From NCBI GenBank assembly GCA_013694845.1, contig JACDBQ010000467.1, positions 1-10,435 of the forward strand: a stretch of 10,435 nucleotides of DNA, in the 5' to 3' direction. The position numbers and the translations under genes were made by a program. Position 1 is the stretch's first letter, and every line of letters begins with the position of its first letter. This document shows, piece after piece, positions 1 to 5,332 of this stretch. Below the pieces are notes generated by a model. That model was not told the DNA's origin and searched no databases. It saw only the letters and a program-made list of their open reading frames with translations. This stretch comes from Acidobacteriota bacterium. Lineage in GTDB: Bacteria; Acidobacteriota; Vicinamibacteria; Vicinamibacterales; 2-12-FULL-66-21.

Positions 1-86
1 GGCTCTGTTGTGCACACTCTTCACCGGGGCCGCCCTCTACATTAGTCTGGTCGAGCATCCGGCCAGGTTGTCGGGTGGGACGGACA
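1..86 (+). pseudogene. Fragment of a DUF1772-like small membrane protein
   Basis: The frame starting at base 2 reads a hydrophobic helix followed by the stretch TGAALYISLVEHPARLSGGT. From memory, this resembles the N-terminal helix and conserved E-H-P-A-R segment of DUF1772-type (anthrone-oxygenase-like) four-helix membrane proteins of about 150 residues. Resemblance ends around base 86, where the permease coding sequence begins in another frame. The rest of the expected protein (a tryptophan/tyrosine-rich loop and three more helices) is absent. The 5' end lies outside the window, so the start is unseen. I take it as a gene cut by a deletion, a recombination or a chimeric assembly. The family assignment rests on one motif and is moderate. 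Confidence 0.45.
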
Positions 87-1672
87 GCGCCGCTCGTGCT
101 GCTGATCGCGTGCGTGAACGTCGCGCATCTGGTCCTTGCCCGATAGTCCGGTCGTCGTCAGGAGATGGCGATCCGTCGGGCTCTCGGTGCGAGCGGGGGC
201 CGACTGGGGTGGCAGCTTGCGACCGAAGGCGCGCTCCTCGCGGCCGCGGGCGGCACCCTCGCCGTGCTCGTCGCCCCGTGGGGATTGCGCGGCCTGCTCG
301 CGCTGGCGCCAGGGCGCCTGTCGCGGCTCGAGGACGTGACGCTGGATTTCACCGCCGTCGCCGGGCTGATCTCGCTTGCCGCCACGGTGATCTTTGCGTT
401 CGGTCCGGCGTTACAGATGCGCCGCGCCGAGACGTTCGCGGATCTGAAACACGGGGGACCAGGGCGGAGCACCGCCGGCCGCGCCGGCCGCGCGCGGACA
501 TCCTGGTTGCGGCCGAAGTCGCCATGGCGACGGTACTGCTCTTCGGTGCGGGGCTCCTCGTCCGGACCGTCGTCGAAATGATGAAGGTCACGGTGGGGTT
601 CGAGACCGGCGATCTGCTGACCGCTCGCATCGCCCTGCCGAGGCCAAATGACAGCGCTCGGGTGACCACCTGGACCCCGCCCGCCGCGTCGCCTTCTACC
701 GCGAGACACTGCACCGGATCGCTGCGCTTCCCGGGGTCGAACACGCGGCCATGTCGTCGCAGATTCCGCTGGGCGGTTTCAATCCGCCGTTGTTCATCGA
801 AATCGACGGCCGGGATACGACGGACCCGGGCGTTCGTCCGGTAGTTCACAACTTCAAGGTCTCACCCGGATACTTCGAGACGATCGGCGTGAGGATCATC
901 AGGGGCCGGCCGTTTGGTGACTCCGACCGGGCCGCCGGCGAACCGGTCGCGATCGTGAGCGAGACCGCTGCGCGCATCCTCGGGAACGGCCGGGATCCGA
1001 TCGGCGAGCGCCTTCGGTTTCGTCCGGATGCGCCGTGGATGACCGTCATCGGCGTCGCGGGCGACGTCCGCAACCGGCGGCTGACCGAACAGCCGCAGCC
1101 GATCCTGTATCGCTCCCTCGAGCAATCGTCGGATCTGTCGCTGGCCTTGCTCATTCGTACCCGTGGCGACACACCAGGTCTCGGCGCGAGCGTGGCGCGC
1201 GAAGTCAGGAACGTCGACCCGGATCTGCGGTCTATTCCGTGCGTACGATGACCGAATTGATCGAGGCGGCCGTGGCGCAGCCTCGGTTCCTGATGCGTCT
1301 GCTCGTGGCGTGCGGCGCACTCGCGACCGCACTCGCGCTCTCGGCATCTATGGCGTGATGGCGTACTCGGTGGCGCAGCGCACGCGCGAAATAGGCCTGC
1401 GCATGGCCATCGGCGCCCGCCAGATCGACGTGTCGCGGATGGTCATGCGCCGCGGGAAGACACTGACGGCGGCGGGCGTGTGCGTGGGAATGGTCGCGGT
1501 GCTCGGACTGTCGGAACTGGTCAGGTCGCACCTCTTTGGCGTCCGACCGTCCAATCCGCTCACCATGGCTTCGGTGCTGGTGCTGATGACGGTCGTCGCG
1601 GCTGCCGCCGCCTACCTGCCCTCGCGACAGGCGGCGCGGGTGGATCCAATCGCGGCGCTGCGATCGCCGTAG
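87..1672 (+). pseudogene. Decayed MacB/FtsX-type ABC transporter permease (ADOP-like), C-terminal two thirds
   Basis: Read across frames, this is the back part of a large duplicated permease of the acidobacterial ADOP type, normally about 800-880 residues with two MacB-like periplasmic domains and two FtsX domains. The visible parts are the end of the first FtsX unit (LLIACVNVAHLVLAR, then MAIRRALGAS), a linker with helix ILVAAEVAMATVLLFGAGLL near 500-570, the second periplasmic domain (about 590-1230), and the last FtsX unit (LGIYGVMAYSVAQRTREIGL to DPIAALRSP, about 1250-1672). The N-terminal third is missing. An in-frame TAG sits at 144-146. Frame changes of the -1 type occur near 497, 645-660, 1228 and 1337. 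One added base restores family-like sequence at 497 (ARDILVAAEV), 1228 (DPDLPVYSVRTM) and 1337 (LAALGIYG). No intact product can be made. Such permeases usually work in efflux or export with a separate ATPase, which is not present here. Confidence 0.85.
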
Positions 1673-1684
1673 AGCCGGGATCGG

Positions 1685-1739
1685 GCCTCCGCGGTGGCCA
1701 CATGCACCGAAGCCAAATTACTGGCGCGGTGGCGGAGGC
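1685..1739. repeat. Inverted repeat after the permease remnant
   Basis: Perfect 8-base arms, GCCTCCGC at 1685-1692 and GCGGAGGC at 1732-1739, are separated by 39 bases and start 12 bases after the permease stop. There is no T-run after the second arm, so it is not a classical terminator. A perfect 12-base palindrome, GGCGTCGACGCC, lies at 1772-1783. The 175-base gap 1673-1847 otherwise shows no gene I recognise on either strand. Confidence 0.25.
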
Positions 1740-1847
1740 GACCGCCGACGTGCGCCGTGCTGCGCGTCGTAGGCGTCGACGCCAAGTCGGCGTAGACCAG
1801 GCCATCCTTTTCGATGCAGCTACAAATATCCAACTCGGACACTTGCA

Positions 1848-2312
1848 ATGCGCGGCCGAAGGTCAGCTCTGCTTCTTTCAATCGTGCTTGCGGTCGCGCC
1901 TGTGATCCTCGCTCAGAGGCCATCGAGCCCGGCGTTCGTGGTACCCACCTTCGCCGACCTCACGATCAAGAAGCGGCACTCGTTTGGCAGCAGATCATCG
2001 AGGAGCGCGACCGAAGTGCTGTATCTGAAGGGCGCGCGTGAGCGCCGCGAATTCCTCGATCAGTCAGGCAACACCTGGCCTGGTCACGTCACGATCATGC
2101 AATGCGACCAACGGCGCAGCGTTCAACTGAACCCTGACGCCAAGCTCTATTCGGTGTCCGTGGTAGAGGGGACTGGTCCGAGTAGTTCAAGCGTCGCCGT
2201 CCGGTGGCCGAAGGGCAGGCGCACATCGTCCGCGAAGCCGTCGTTTTTCGATCACGTCGAGCCGTTACCGTTGTGGCGTTGCGCTCGTGTTCCTGTAATT
2301 GATAGGCTTTGA
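1848..2312 (+). pseudogene. Secreted protein of unknown function, C-terminally truncated or scrambled
   Basis: The 154-residue frame opens with a good Sec signal peptide: basic MRGRR, a hydrophobic core at residues 6-20, and a likely cleavage after LA at 22. Residues about 34-107 contain a threonine- and arginine-rich beta-type segment with the motif TIMQCDQRR and the sequence QLNPDAKLYSV. From memory, this resembles secreted acidobacterial hypothetical proteins of roughly 250-300 residues. After residue about 108 (base 2170) the sequence becomes serine/arginine-rich and loses any such pattern, and no other frame resumes it. I read this as the front half of a gene joined to unrelated DNA. It may still be expressed as a short exported protein. 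ATG 1848 is the only start that keeps the signal peptide; no Shine-Dalgarno sequence is evident. Confidence 0.55.
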
Positions 2313-2327
2313 CCCGGACCGTTTCAA

Positions 2328-2936
2328 TTGGCGCCGATCATTCCCGATCCAAAGAAGGTCAAGAGTTTCCGCAGCCAGGCGGCCTTCGAGACCTGGCTGG
2401 CCGCGAACCACGCCCGCGAGACCGAGCTGTGGCTGAAGATTCACAAGAAGGGCTCGGGCCGGCCGACAGTGACCTGCCCGGAGGCGCTGGATGTGGCGCT
2501 GTGTTGGGGGTGGATTGACGGCATCCGAAAGAATTTCGACGAGTACTCGTTCCTGCAACGGTTCACTCCGCGCAAGGCGAGGAGCGTCTGGAGCCAGATC
2601 AACCGCGAACACGTCGCCCGGCTGACTGCGGCCGGCCGCATGACCCTGCACGGTCAGCGGCAGGTCGACGCCGCCAAGGCGGATGGTCGCTGGGAAGCCG
2701 CCTACGCTCCCATCCGCAGCGCCACCGAAGCCACCATCCCCCATGACCTTCGCGCCTCCATCGAGGCGAACCCACTGGCGCGCAGGACGTTCCGAACTCT
2801 CGGACGCCAGAACCTCTTCGCGCTGGCGTTTCGTACCAACAACATGAGGACGCCCGCCGGGCGTGCGAAGAAGATCGTGACGTTGGTGGCGATGCTGGAG
2901 CGCGGTGAGACCATCGTGCCGGAACGGCGACGCTGA
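2328..2936 (+). CDS. YdeI/OmdA family protein (bacteriocin-protection-like)
   Basis: The protein has 202 residues and appears intact. Hallmarks are FETWLAANHARETELWLKIH near residues 20-40, the strongly conserved ALDVALCWGWIDGIRK around residues 55-70, LQRFTPRKARSVWSQIN around 75-95, and a C-terminal ARKI-like segment (GRAKKIVTLVAMLERGE). These place it in the YdeI/OmpD-associated family. Its biochemical role is not established; the family name comes from bacteriocin and antimicrobial-peptide resistance phenotypes in enterobacteria. It is probably cytoplasmic, as there is no signal peptide or membrane helix. TTG 2328 is chosen because family members start with a MAPIIP-like stretch, and an in-frame TGA at 2310-2312 rules out anything earlier. 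No Shine-Dalgarno sequence is visible. It is the first gene of the putative cassette run. Confidence 0.88.
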   Translation: MAPIIPDPKKVKSFRSQAAFETWLAANHARETELWLKIHKKGSGRPTVTCPEALDVALCWGWIDGIRKNFDEYSFLQRFTPRKARSVWSQINREHVARLTAAGRMTLHGQRQVDAAKADGRWEAAYAPIRSATEATIPHDLRASIEANPLARRTFRTLGRQNLFALAFRTNNMRTPAGRAKKIVTLVAMLERGETIVPERRR

Positions 2937-2940
2937 TCCC

Positions 2941-3004
2941 GGTCAGGGATGTCACGGGAGCGCAATCTCGTTGTCGGGCTAGTCGCGTACCACTGCGTGA
3001 CCGG
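2941..3004. repeat. Inverted repeat downstream of the YdeI-family gene
   Basis: CCGGTCA near 2941 is complementary to TGACCGG near 2998, and the nested GTCACG/CGTGAC pair competes for the same right arm. It begins within about 5 bases of the TGA stop. It could be a terminator-like stem or the eroded remains of a cassette recombination site. It lacks a clear AAC/GTT pair at its ends, so I do not call it attC. Confidence 0.25.
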
Positions 3005-3008
3005 CCCT

Positions 3009-3038
3009 TTGCAGCCGGCGGCGGCCGGTGCGATCATG
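3009..3038 (+). repeat. Direct repeat, copy 1
   Basis: Bases 3009-3030 are identical to 4256-4277 (22 of 22). The next 8 bases match at 6 positions, ending in ATCATG in both copies. The core reads CCGGCGGCGGCCGG, itself able to form a short hairpin. It lies just upstream of the small unknown gene at 3064. Confidence 0.7.
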
Positions 3039-3063
3039 ACCGCTTCGGTTGAAACGTGAAGTC

Positions 3064-3486
3064 ATGTGCTTATTCCTCCAAGCCGTAAGCCCGGCTGTGG
3101 GTCGCGCAATCCTCGAGGCTGCGGCGGTTGAAGCTTCGGCAGCCGGACTTCGCGTTGCTGTCGGTCACCCTCGGTGGGCTTGGACGAAGGATAAACCGGT
3201 GCGCGCGACGATCTCGGAAGAAGGTGCGTGTGCATGCAGCCTCTTGAGTGACAGTGCCGACTGGAACGACGAGACATGGTCGATGCGGCCTGAGGTGCTC
3301 GATCGCCTGGCAACGACACTCGAGGTTCTGGCCAGGCTCGGCCCCAAAGCCTTGTTCGTCGAGGCGCTCTGGGTTGGCGATGCGGCGCGAGAGACAGTGT
3401 CCGTGACTCCCAAAGAGCTCGCCCAGGTCGCGAGGTCAGGGAAACTCGGTACTCACACTCGATACGCGGTCGTCCGTGAGGGCTAA
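3064..3486 (+). CDS. Conserved-looking hypothetical protein with a CxC motif
   Basis: This 140-residue soluble protein is not one I can assign to a named family. Visible features are an N-terminal MCLFLQAVSP, a central GACACSLLSD with cysteines at residues 56 and 58, a following acidic/tryptophan stretch (SADWNDETWSMRPE), a helix at about residues 77-93 and a C-terminal TPKELAQVARSGKLGT segment that looks like a small helical or DNA-binding-like turn. Metal or redox binding by the CxC is a guess. ATG 3064 is preferred; an in-frame TTG at 3049 would add MKREV. The TAA stop (3484-3486) lies inside the left heptamer of the downstream attC-like site, an arrangement common for integron cassette genes. 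Codon usage looks normal and the frame is intact. Confidence 0.7.
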   Translation: MCLFLQAVSPAVGRAILEAAAVEASAAGLRVAVGHPRWAWTKDKPVRATISEEGACACSLLSDSADWNDETWSMRPEVLDRLATTLEVLARLGPKALFVEALWVGDAARETVSVTPKELAQVARSGKLGTHTRYAVVREG

Positions 3487-3552
3487 CCCGCGTTGCATTA
3501 GACGACCGTCGCCGCGACTGCGAACGGCCGCTGGTAACGCTGGCCGTTAGAG
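3481..3552 (+). other. attC-like recombination site 1
   Basis: The 72-base segment starts with GGCTAAC (6 of 7 to RYYYAAC) and ends with GTTAGAG (6 of 7 to GTTRRRY). The outer arms pair as CTAAC 3483-3487 with GTTAG 3546-3550, CC 3488-3489 with GG, and GCGTT 3490-3494 with AACGC 3536-3540, leaving small bulges on the right arm. An inner CCGT/ACGG pair sits at 3506-3509 and 3524-3527. The upstream gene's stop codon overlaps the left heptamer. Size and layout fit attC sites of integron gene cassettes. There is no integrase gene in the window to support it. Confidence 0.5.
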
Positions 3553-3578
3553 GGATCGATTGGGTGTGCACGACGTTC

Positions 3579-3592
3579 GGAGGGAAGCCGTG
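3579..3592 (+). promoter_or_regulatory. Shine-Dalgarno site that sets the DinB-family start
   Basis: GGAGG at 3579-3583 is followed by six bases and then GTG 3590. This is an optimal spacing and favours GTG over the TTG at 3560, which has no such site. Confidence 0.7.
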
Positions 3593-4108
3593 GAGTTTAA
3601 ATTTGACGACGCCCTGCCAGTGCTACGCCGGACGCCTGCGGTCCTGCGCGCGCTGCTCCATGACCTTCCCGCCCCCTGGATCGGGGCAACCGAGGGCCCC
3701 GGTACCTGGAGTCCGTTCGACGTCGTCGGGCATCTGATTCACGGCGACCGCACCGACTGGATACCGCGCGTCGAACACATCCTTCGACATGGCGACGCCG
3801 TTCCCTTTCCGGCATTCGATCGCGAGGCGATGTTCGCGGCGTCCAAAGGGCTCTCCCTCGGTGAACTTCTAGACACGTTCGGTCGGTCAAGAACCGAGAA
3901 TCTGGATCGCCTGGCCGCGTTGGGCCTGACCGACGCCGACTTGGCACGTCGCGGCCGGCATCCGGAGCTCGGTGTGGTGACGTTGGATCAACACCTCGCG
4001 ACCTGGGTCGCCCACGACCTGAGTCACGTTGGTCAGATGGTTCGTGTGATGGCACGCCAGTACTCGACGGCAGTGGGACCATGGCGGGCCTATCTCCCGA
4101 TCCTTTGA
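3590..4108 (+). CDS. DinB-fold family putative metal-dependent protein
   Basis: The 172-residue protein matches the DinB/DfsB-like four-helix-bundle superfamily. Three histidines in the expected places could hold a divalent metal: H48 in the VVGHLIHGDRTDW segment, and H142 and H146 in the motif WVAHDLSHVGQ. The C-terminal GPWRAYLPIL is also typical. Family members include thiol transferases (bacillithiol, mycothiol) and many of unknown role, so the substrate cannot be named. It is probably cytoplasmic. The chosen GTG yields MEFKFDDALPVLRRTP, the usual beginning of this family. The gene starts 38 bases after attC-like site 1 and its TGA ends immediately before attC-like site 2, so it would make up one complete cassette. 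Confidence 0.88.
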   Translation: MEFKFDDALPVLRRTPAVLRALLHDLPAPWIGATEGPGTWSPFDVVGHLIHGDRTDWIPRVEHILRHGDAVPFPAFDREAMFAASKGLSLGELLDTFGRSRTENLDRLAALGLTDADLARRGRHPELGVVTLDQHLATWVAHDLSHVGQMVRVMARQYSTAVGPWRAYLPIL

Positions 4109-4236
4109 GCGCAACCGCCTGACACCGCGGAGCGCGAGCCTTTGTCCGGACTGCCGGAGTCAATGGAGCCGGCGGCGTTCAGCGCATGGCGTCAGGCAGA
4201 GCACGCAAAGGCCTGGACGGTGAGTCGACGTTGAAT
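4109..4236 (+). other. attC-like recombination site 2
   Basis: The site begins directly after the DinB-family stop. The left heptamer GCGCAAC (4109-4115) fits RYYYAAC at 6 of 7; the right heptamer GTTGAAT (4230-4236) fits GTTRRRY at 7 of 7. Nested complementary blocks run inward: CAAC 4112-4115 with GTTG 4230-4233, CACCG 4123-4127 with CGGTG 4218-4222, GCCTTTG 4138-4144 with CAAAGGC 4206-4212, and CTGCC 4151-4155 with GGCAG 4195-4199. Spacers are symmetric at 7/7 between the first two blocks and 6/6 between the last two. The length of 128 bases is within the known attC range. This is the best-formed of the candidate sites. Confidence 0.6.
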
Positions 4237-4245
4237 GGAGCCGGC
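4162..4245 (+). repeat. Short direct repeat AATGGAGCCGGC
   Basis: A 12-base word occurs at 4162-4173, in the loop region of attC-like site 2, and again at 4234-4245, straddling its right end. The copies are 72 bases apart. Confidence 0.5.
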
Positions 4246-4255
4246 TGGCATCAGC

Positions 4256-4285
4256 TTGCAGCCGGCGGCGGCCGGTGAAATCATG
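4256..4285 (+). repeat. Direct repeat, copy 2
   Basis: This is the second copy of the repeat at 3009-3038, with 22 identical bases followed by 6 of 8. It lies 20 bases after attC-like site 2 and upstream of the AAC(6')-like gene, so both copies precede a putative cassette gene. Confidence 0.7.
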
Positions 4286-4337
4286 GGCAGCCGCGGCTCA
4301 AGACACACGCCAGCCAGACAACCAGACAAGAAGAATA

Positions 4338-4895
4338 GTGGCTTTTTCGATCGTCGACCTGAGACCTGATGCCGAAAGCCTCATCGATCAAGCAGGGATG
4401 CTTCTTCTGGACGCTTTCCTGAATAGAGCCGAAGACTGGCAAGATCCCGAATCCGCGCGGCAGGAGGTTCTGGCGTCGTTGGCCGAGGATCGAATCAGTC
4501 GGGTCGTCCTCGACGATTCGGGTCTTGTGCTGGGTTGGATCGCTGGAATTCCGATCTACGGAAGCCGAGTCTGGGAGCTTCATCCATTGGTCGTCAGCAG
4601 ATCTCATCGAAGACGAGGGATTGGGAGGGCGCTCGTCGAGGATCTCGAGCGCCTGGTCGCCCTTCGAGGCGCCTTGACACTGTGGGCCGGCAGCGACGAC
4701 GAAAACAACGAAACGACACTGAGCGGGGCAGATCTCTATCCCGACATTCCAGAAGCGATTCGAAGCATCAGGAATGTGGGCCATCACCCGTACGAGTTCT
4801 ATCTTCGCCTGGGGTTTCGGATCGCGGGCGTGTTGCCGGACGCGAACGGCCGCGGCAAGCCCGACATCTTCCTTGCCAAACGCGTGGGTGGATGA
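4338..4895 (+). CDS. GNAT acetyltransferase, aminoglycoside 6'-N-acetyltransferase (AAC(6'))-like
   Basis: The protein has 185 residues. GNAT motif A is visible as WELHPLVVSRSHRRRGIGRA (residues 79-98), with the acetyl-CoA pyrophosphate loop R-R-R-G-I-G at 91-96. Downstream are features typical, from memory, of the Acinetobacter/Bacillus-like AAC(6')-I branch: GSDDENNETTLSGADLYPD (about 118-136), IRNVGHHPYEFYLRLGF (about 144-160) and PDANGRGKPDIFLAKRV (167-183). Such enzymes move an acetyl group from acetyl-CoA to the 6'-amine of aminoglycosides in the cytoplasm. Whether this one does so is unproven. GTG 4338 is preferred because it follows a purine-rich AAGAAGAA stretch and gives the family length; an in-frame GTG at 4275 would add 21 polar residues. 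It follows attC-like site 2, which agrees with many aac(6') genes being integron cassettes. Confidence 0.8.
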   Translation: MAFSIVDLRPDAESLIDQAGMLLLDAFLNRAEDWQDPESARQEVLASLAEDRISRVVLDDSGLVLGWIAGIPIYGSRVWELHPLVVSRSHRRRGIGRALVEDLERLVALRGALTLWAGSDDENNETTLSGADLYPDIPEAIRSIRNVGHHPYEFYLRLGFRIAGVLPDANGRGKPDIFLAKRVGG

Positions 4896-4903
4896 TTCAA
4901 GTG

Positions 4904-4989
4904 CGGCAACTCCCCAGGGGAAGGACGGGCGCGTGCAGCTTTGCTCTCCTCCGGCTACAATTCCCGGAGACGCTTCAAGGAGGTTGGCA
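4904..4989 (+). other. Weak attC-like candidate 3
   Basis: After the acetyltransferase stop, CAACTCC (4907-4913) can pair with GGAGGTTG (4979-4986) with one extra G. GCGT pairs with ACGC and CTCCGG pairs with CCGGAG further in. The right heptamer GTTGGCA fits the consensus at only 5 of 7 and overlaps the Shine-Dalgarno site of the next gene. It may be chance pairing in GC-rich DNA. Confidence 0.22.
4977..4983 (+). promoter_or_regulatory. Strong Shine-Dalgarno site
   Basis: AAGGAGG lies five bases before ATG 4989. It fixes that start rather than the upstream in-frame codon at 4941. Confidence 0.75.
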
Positions 4990-5300
4990 TGGCAGACCCG
5001 GTCACGGCGGTCGTCGTCCCAGGATTCCTCGGTGGTCTCGTGATCGCGGCGATCACCGTCTTTTTCGAGCGCAGGCGACACGAAGTTCCGTCAGTCGTGC
5101 TTCCCCACCGTCCGTTGCCGATTTCCACGGATGTCATCAACATGGCCAGCATCAAGGTCACCGGGGTCGGCGGCCTCGGCCTGGTGGCGATGTCGGCGGC
5201 CGTGGCGCTCAACGTGCCGCGGATCTTTGAAGCTACCGCAATGGGCCTCGGGCTGGGCGTGTGCATGGCCGTCGTCTTGATCGCCAGGCGCTCGCACTAG
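4989..5300 (+). CDS. Small three-helix membrane protein of unknown function
   Basis: The product has 103 residues with three predicted membrane helices at about 6-26, 57-75 and 81-99. They are separated by a basic loop after the first helix (ERRRHE, residues 27-32) and a proline-rich stretch (residues 34-45). By the positive-inside rule, the loop after helix 1 should be cytoplasmic. I do not recognise the family and see no catalytic residues. It has the strongest ribosome-binding site in the window. The next gene, a TMEM175-family channel, begins 32 bases downstream, so the two are likely co-transcribed and may work in the same membrane. It has its own Shine-Dalgarno sequence and may mark the return to ordinary chromosomal genes after the cassette-like stretch. 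Confidence 0.65.
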   Translation: MADPVTAVVVPGFLGGLVIAAITVFFERRRHEVPSVVLPHRPLPISTDVINMASIKVTGVGGLGLVAMSAAVALNVPRIFEATAMGLGLGVCMAVVLIARRSH

Positions 5301-5332
5301 CACACCGCTGAATAGCCGGGCTCGTCGGAACC

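Noticed and set aside
8..844. One open 278-codon frame read as a single protein
   Set aside because: It joins a DUF1772-like start, out-of-frame arginine-rich translation and a short true permease stretch; it is open only because of high GC content.
1612..1923. Open frame on the - strand across the gap after the permease
   Set aside because: No motif or family is recognisable, and it overlaps the end of the permease remnant and the signal peptide of the next gene.
3048..3054. GTTGAAA before the CxC-protein gene as an attC right end
   Set aside because: It fits the heptamer at 6 of 7, but no matching AAC-ended left arm with nested stems is found between the YdeI-family stop and this point.
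3009..4285. CRISPR or insertion-sequence explanation for the repeat
   Set aside because: Only two copies more than 1.2 kb apart, no regular spacers, no transposase and no terminal inverted repeats around the block.
4281..5081. Long open frame on the - strand (266 codons)
   Set aside because: It lies opposite the well-supported AAC(6')-like gene and has no recognisable motif; it mirrors GC-rich codons.
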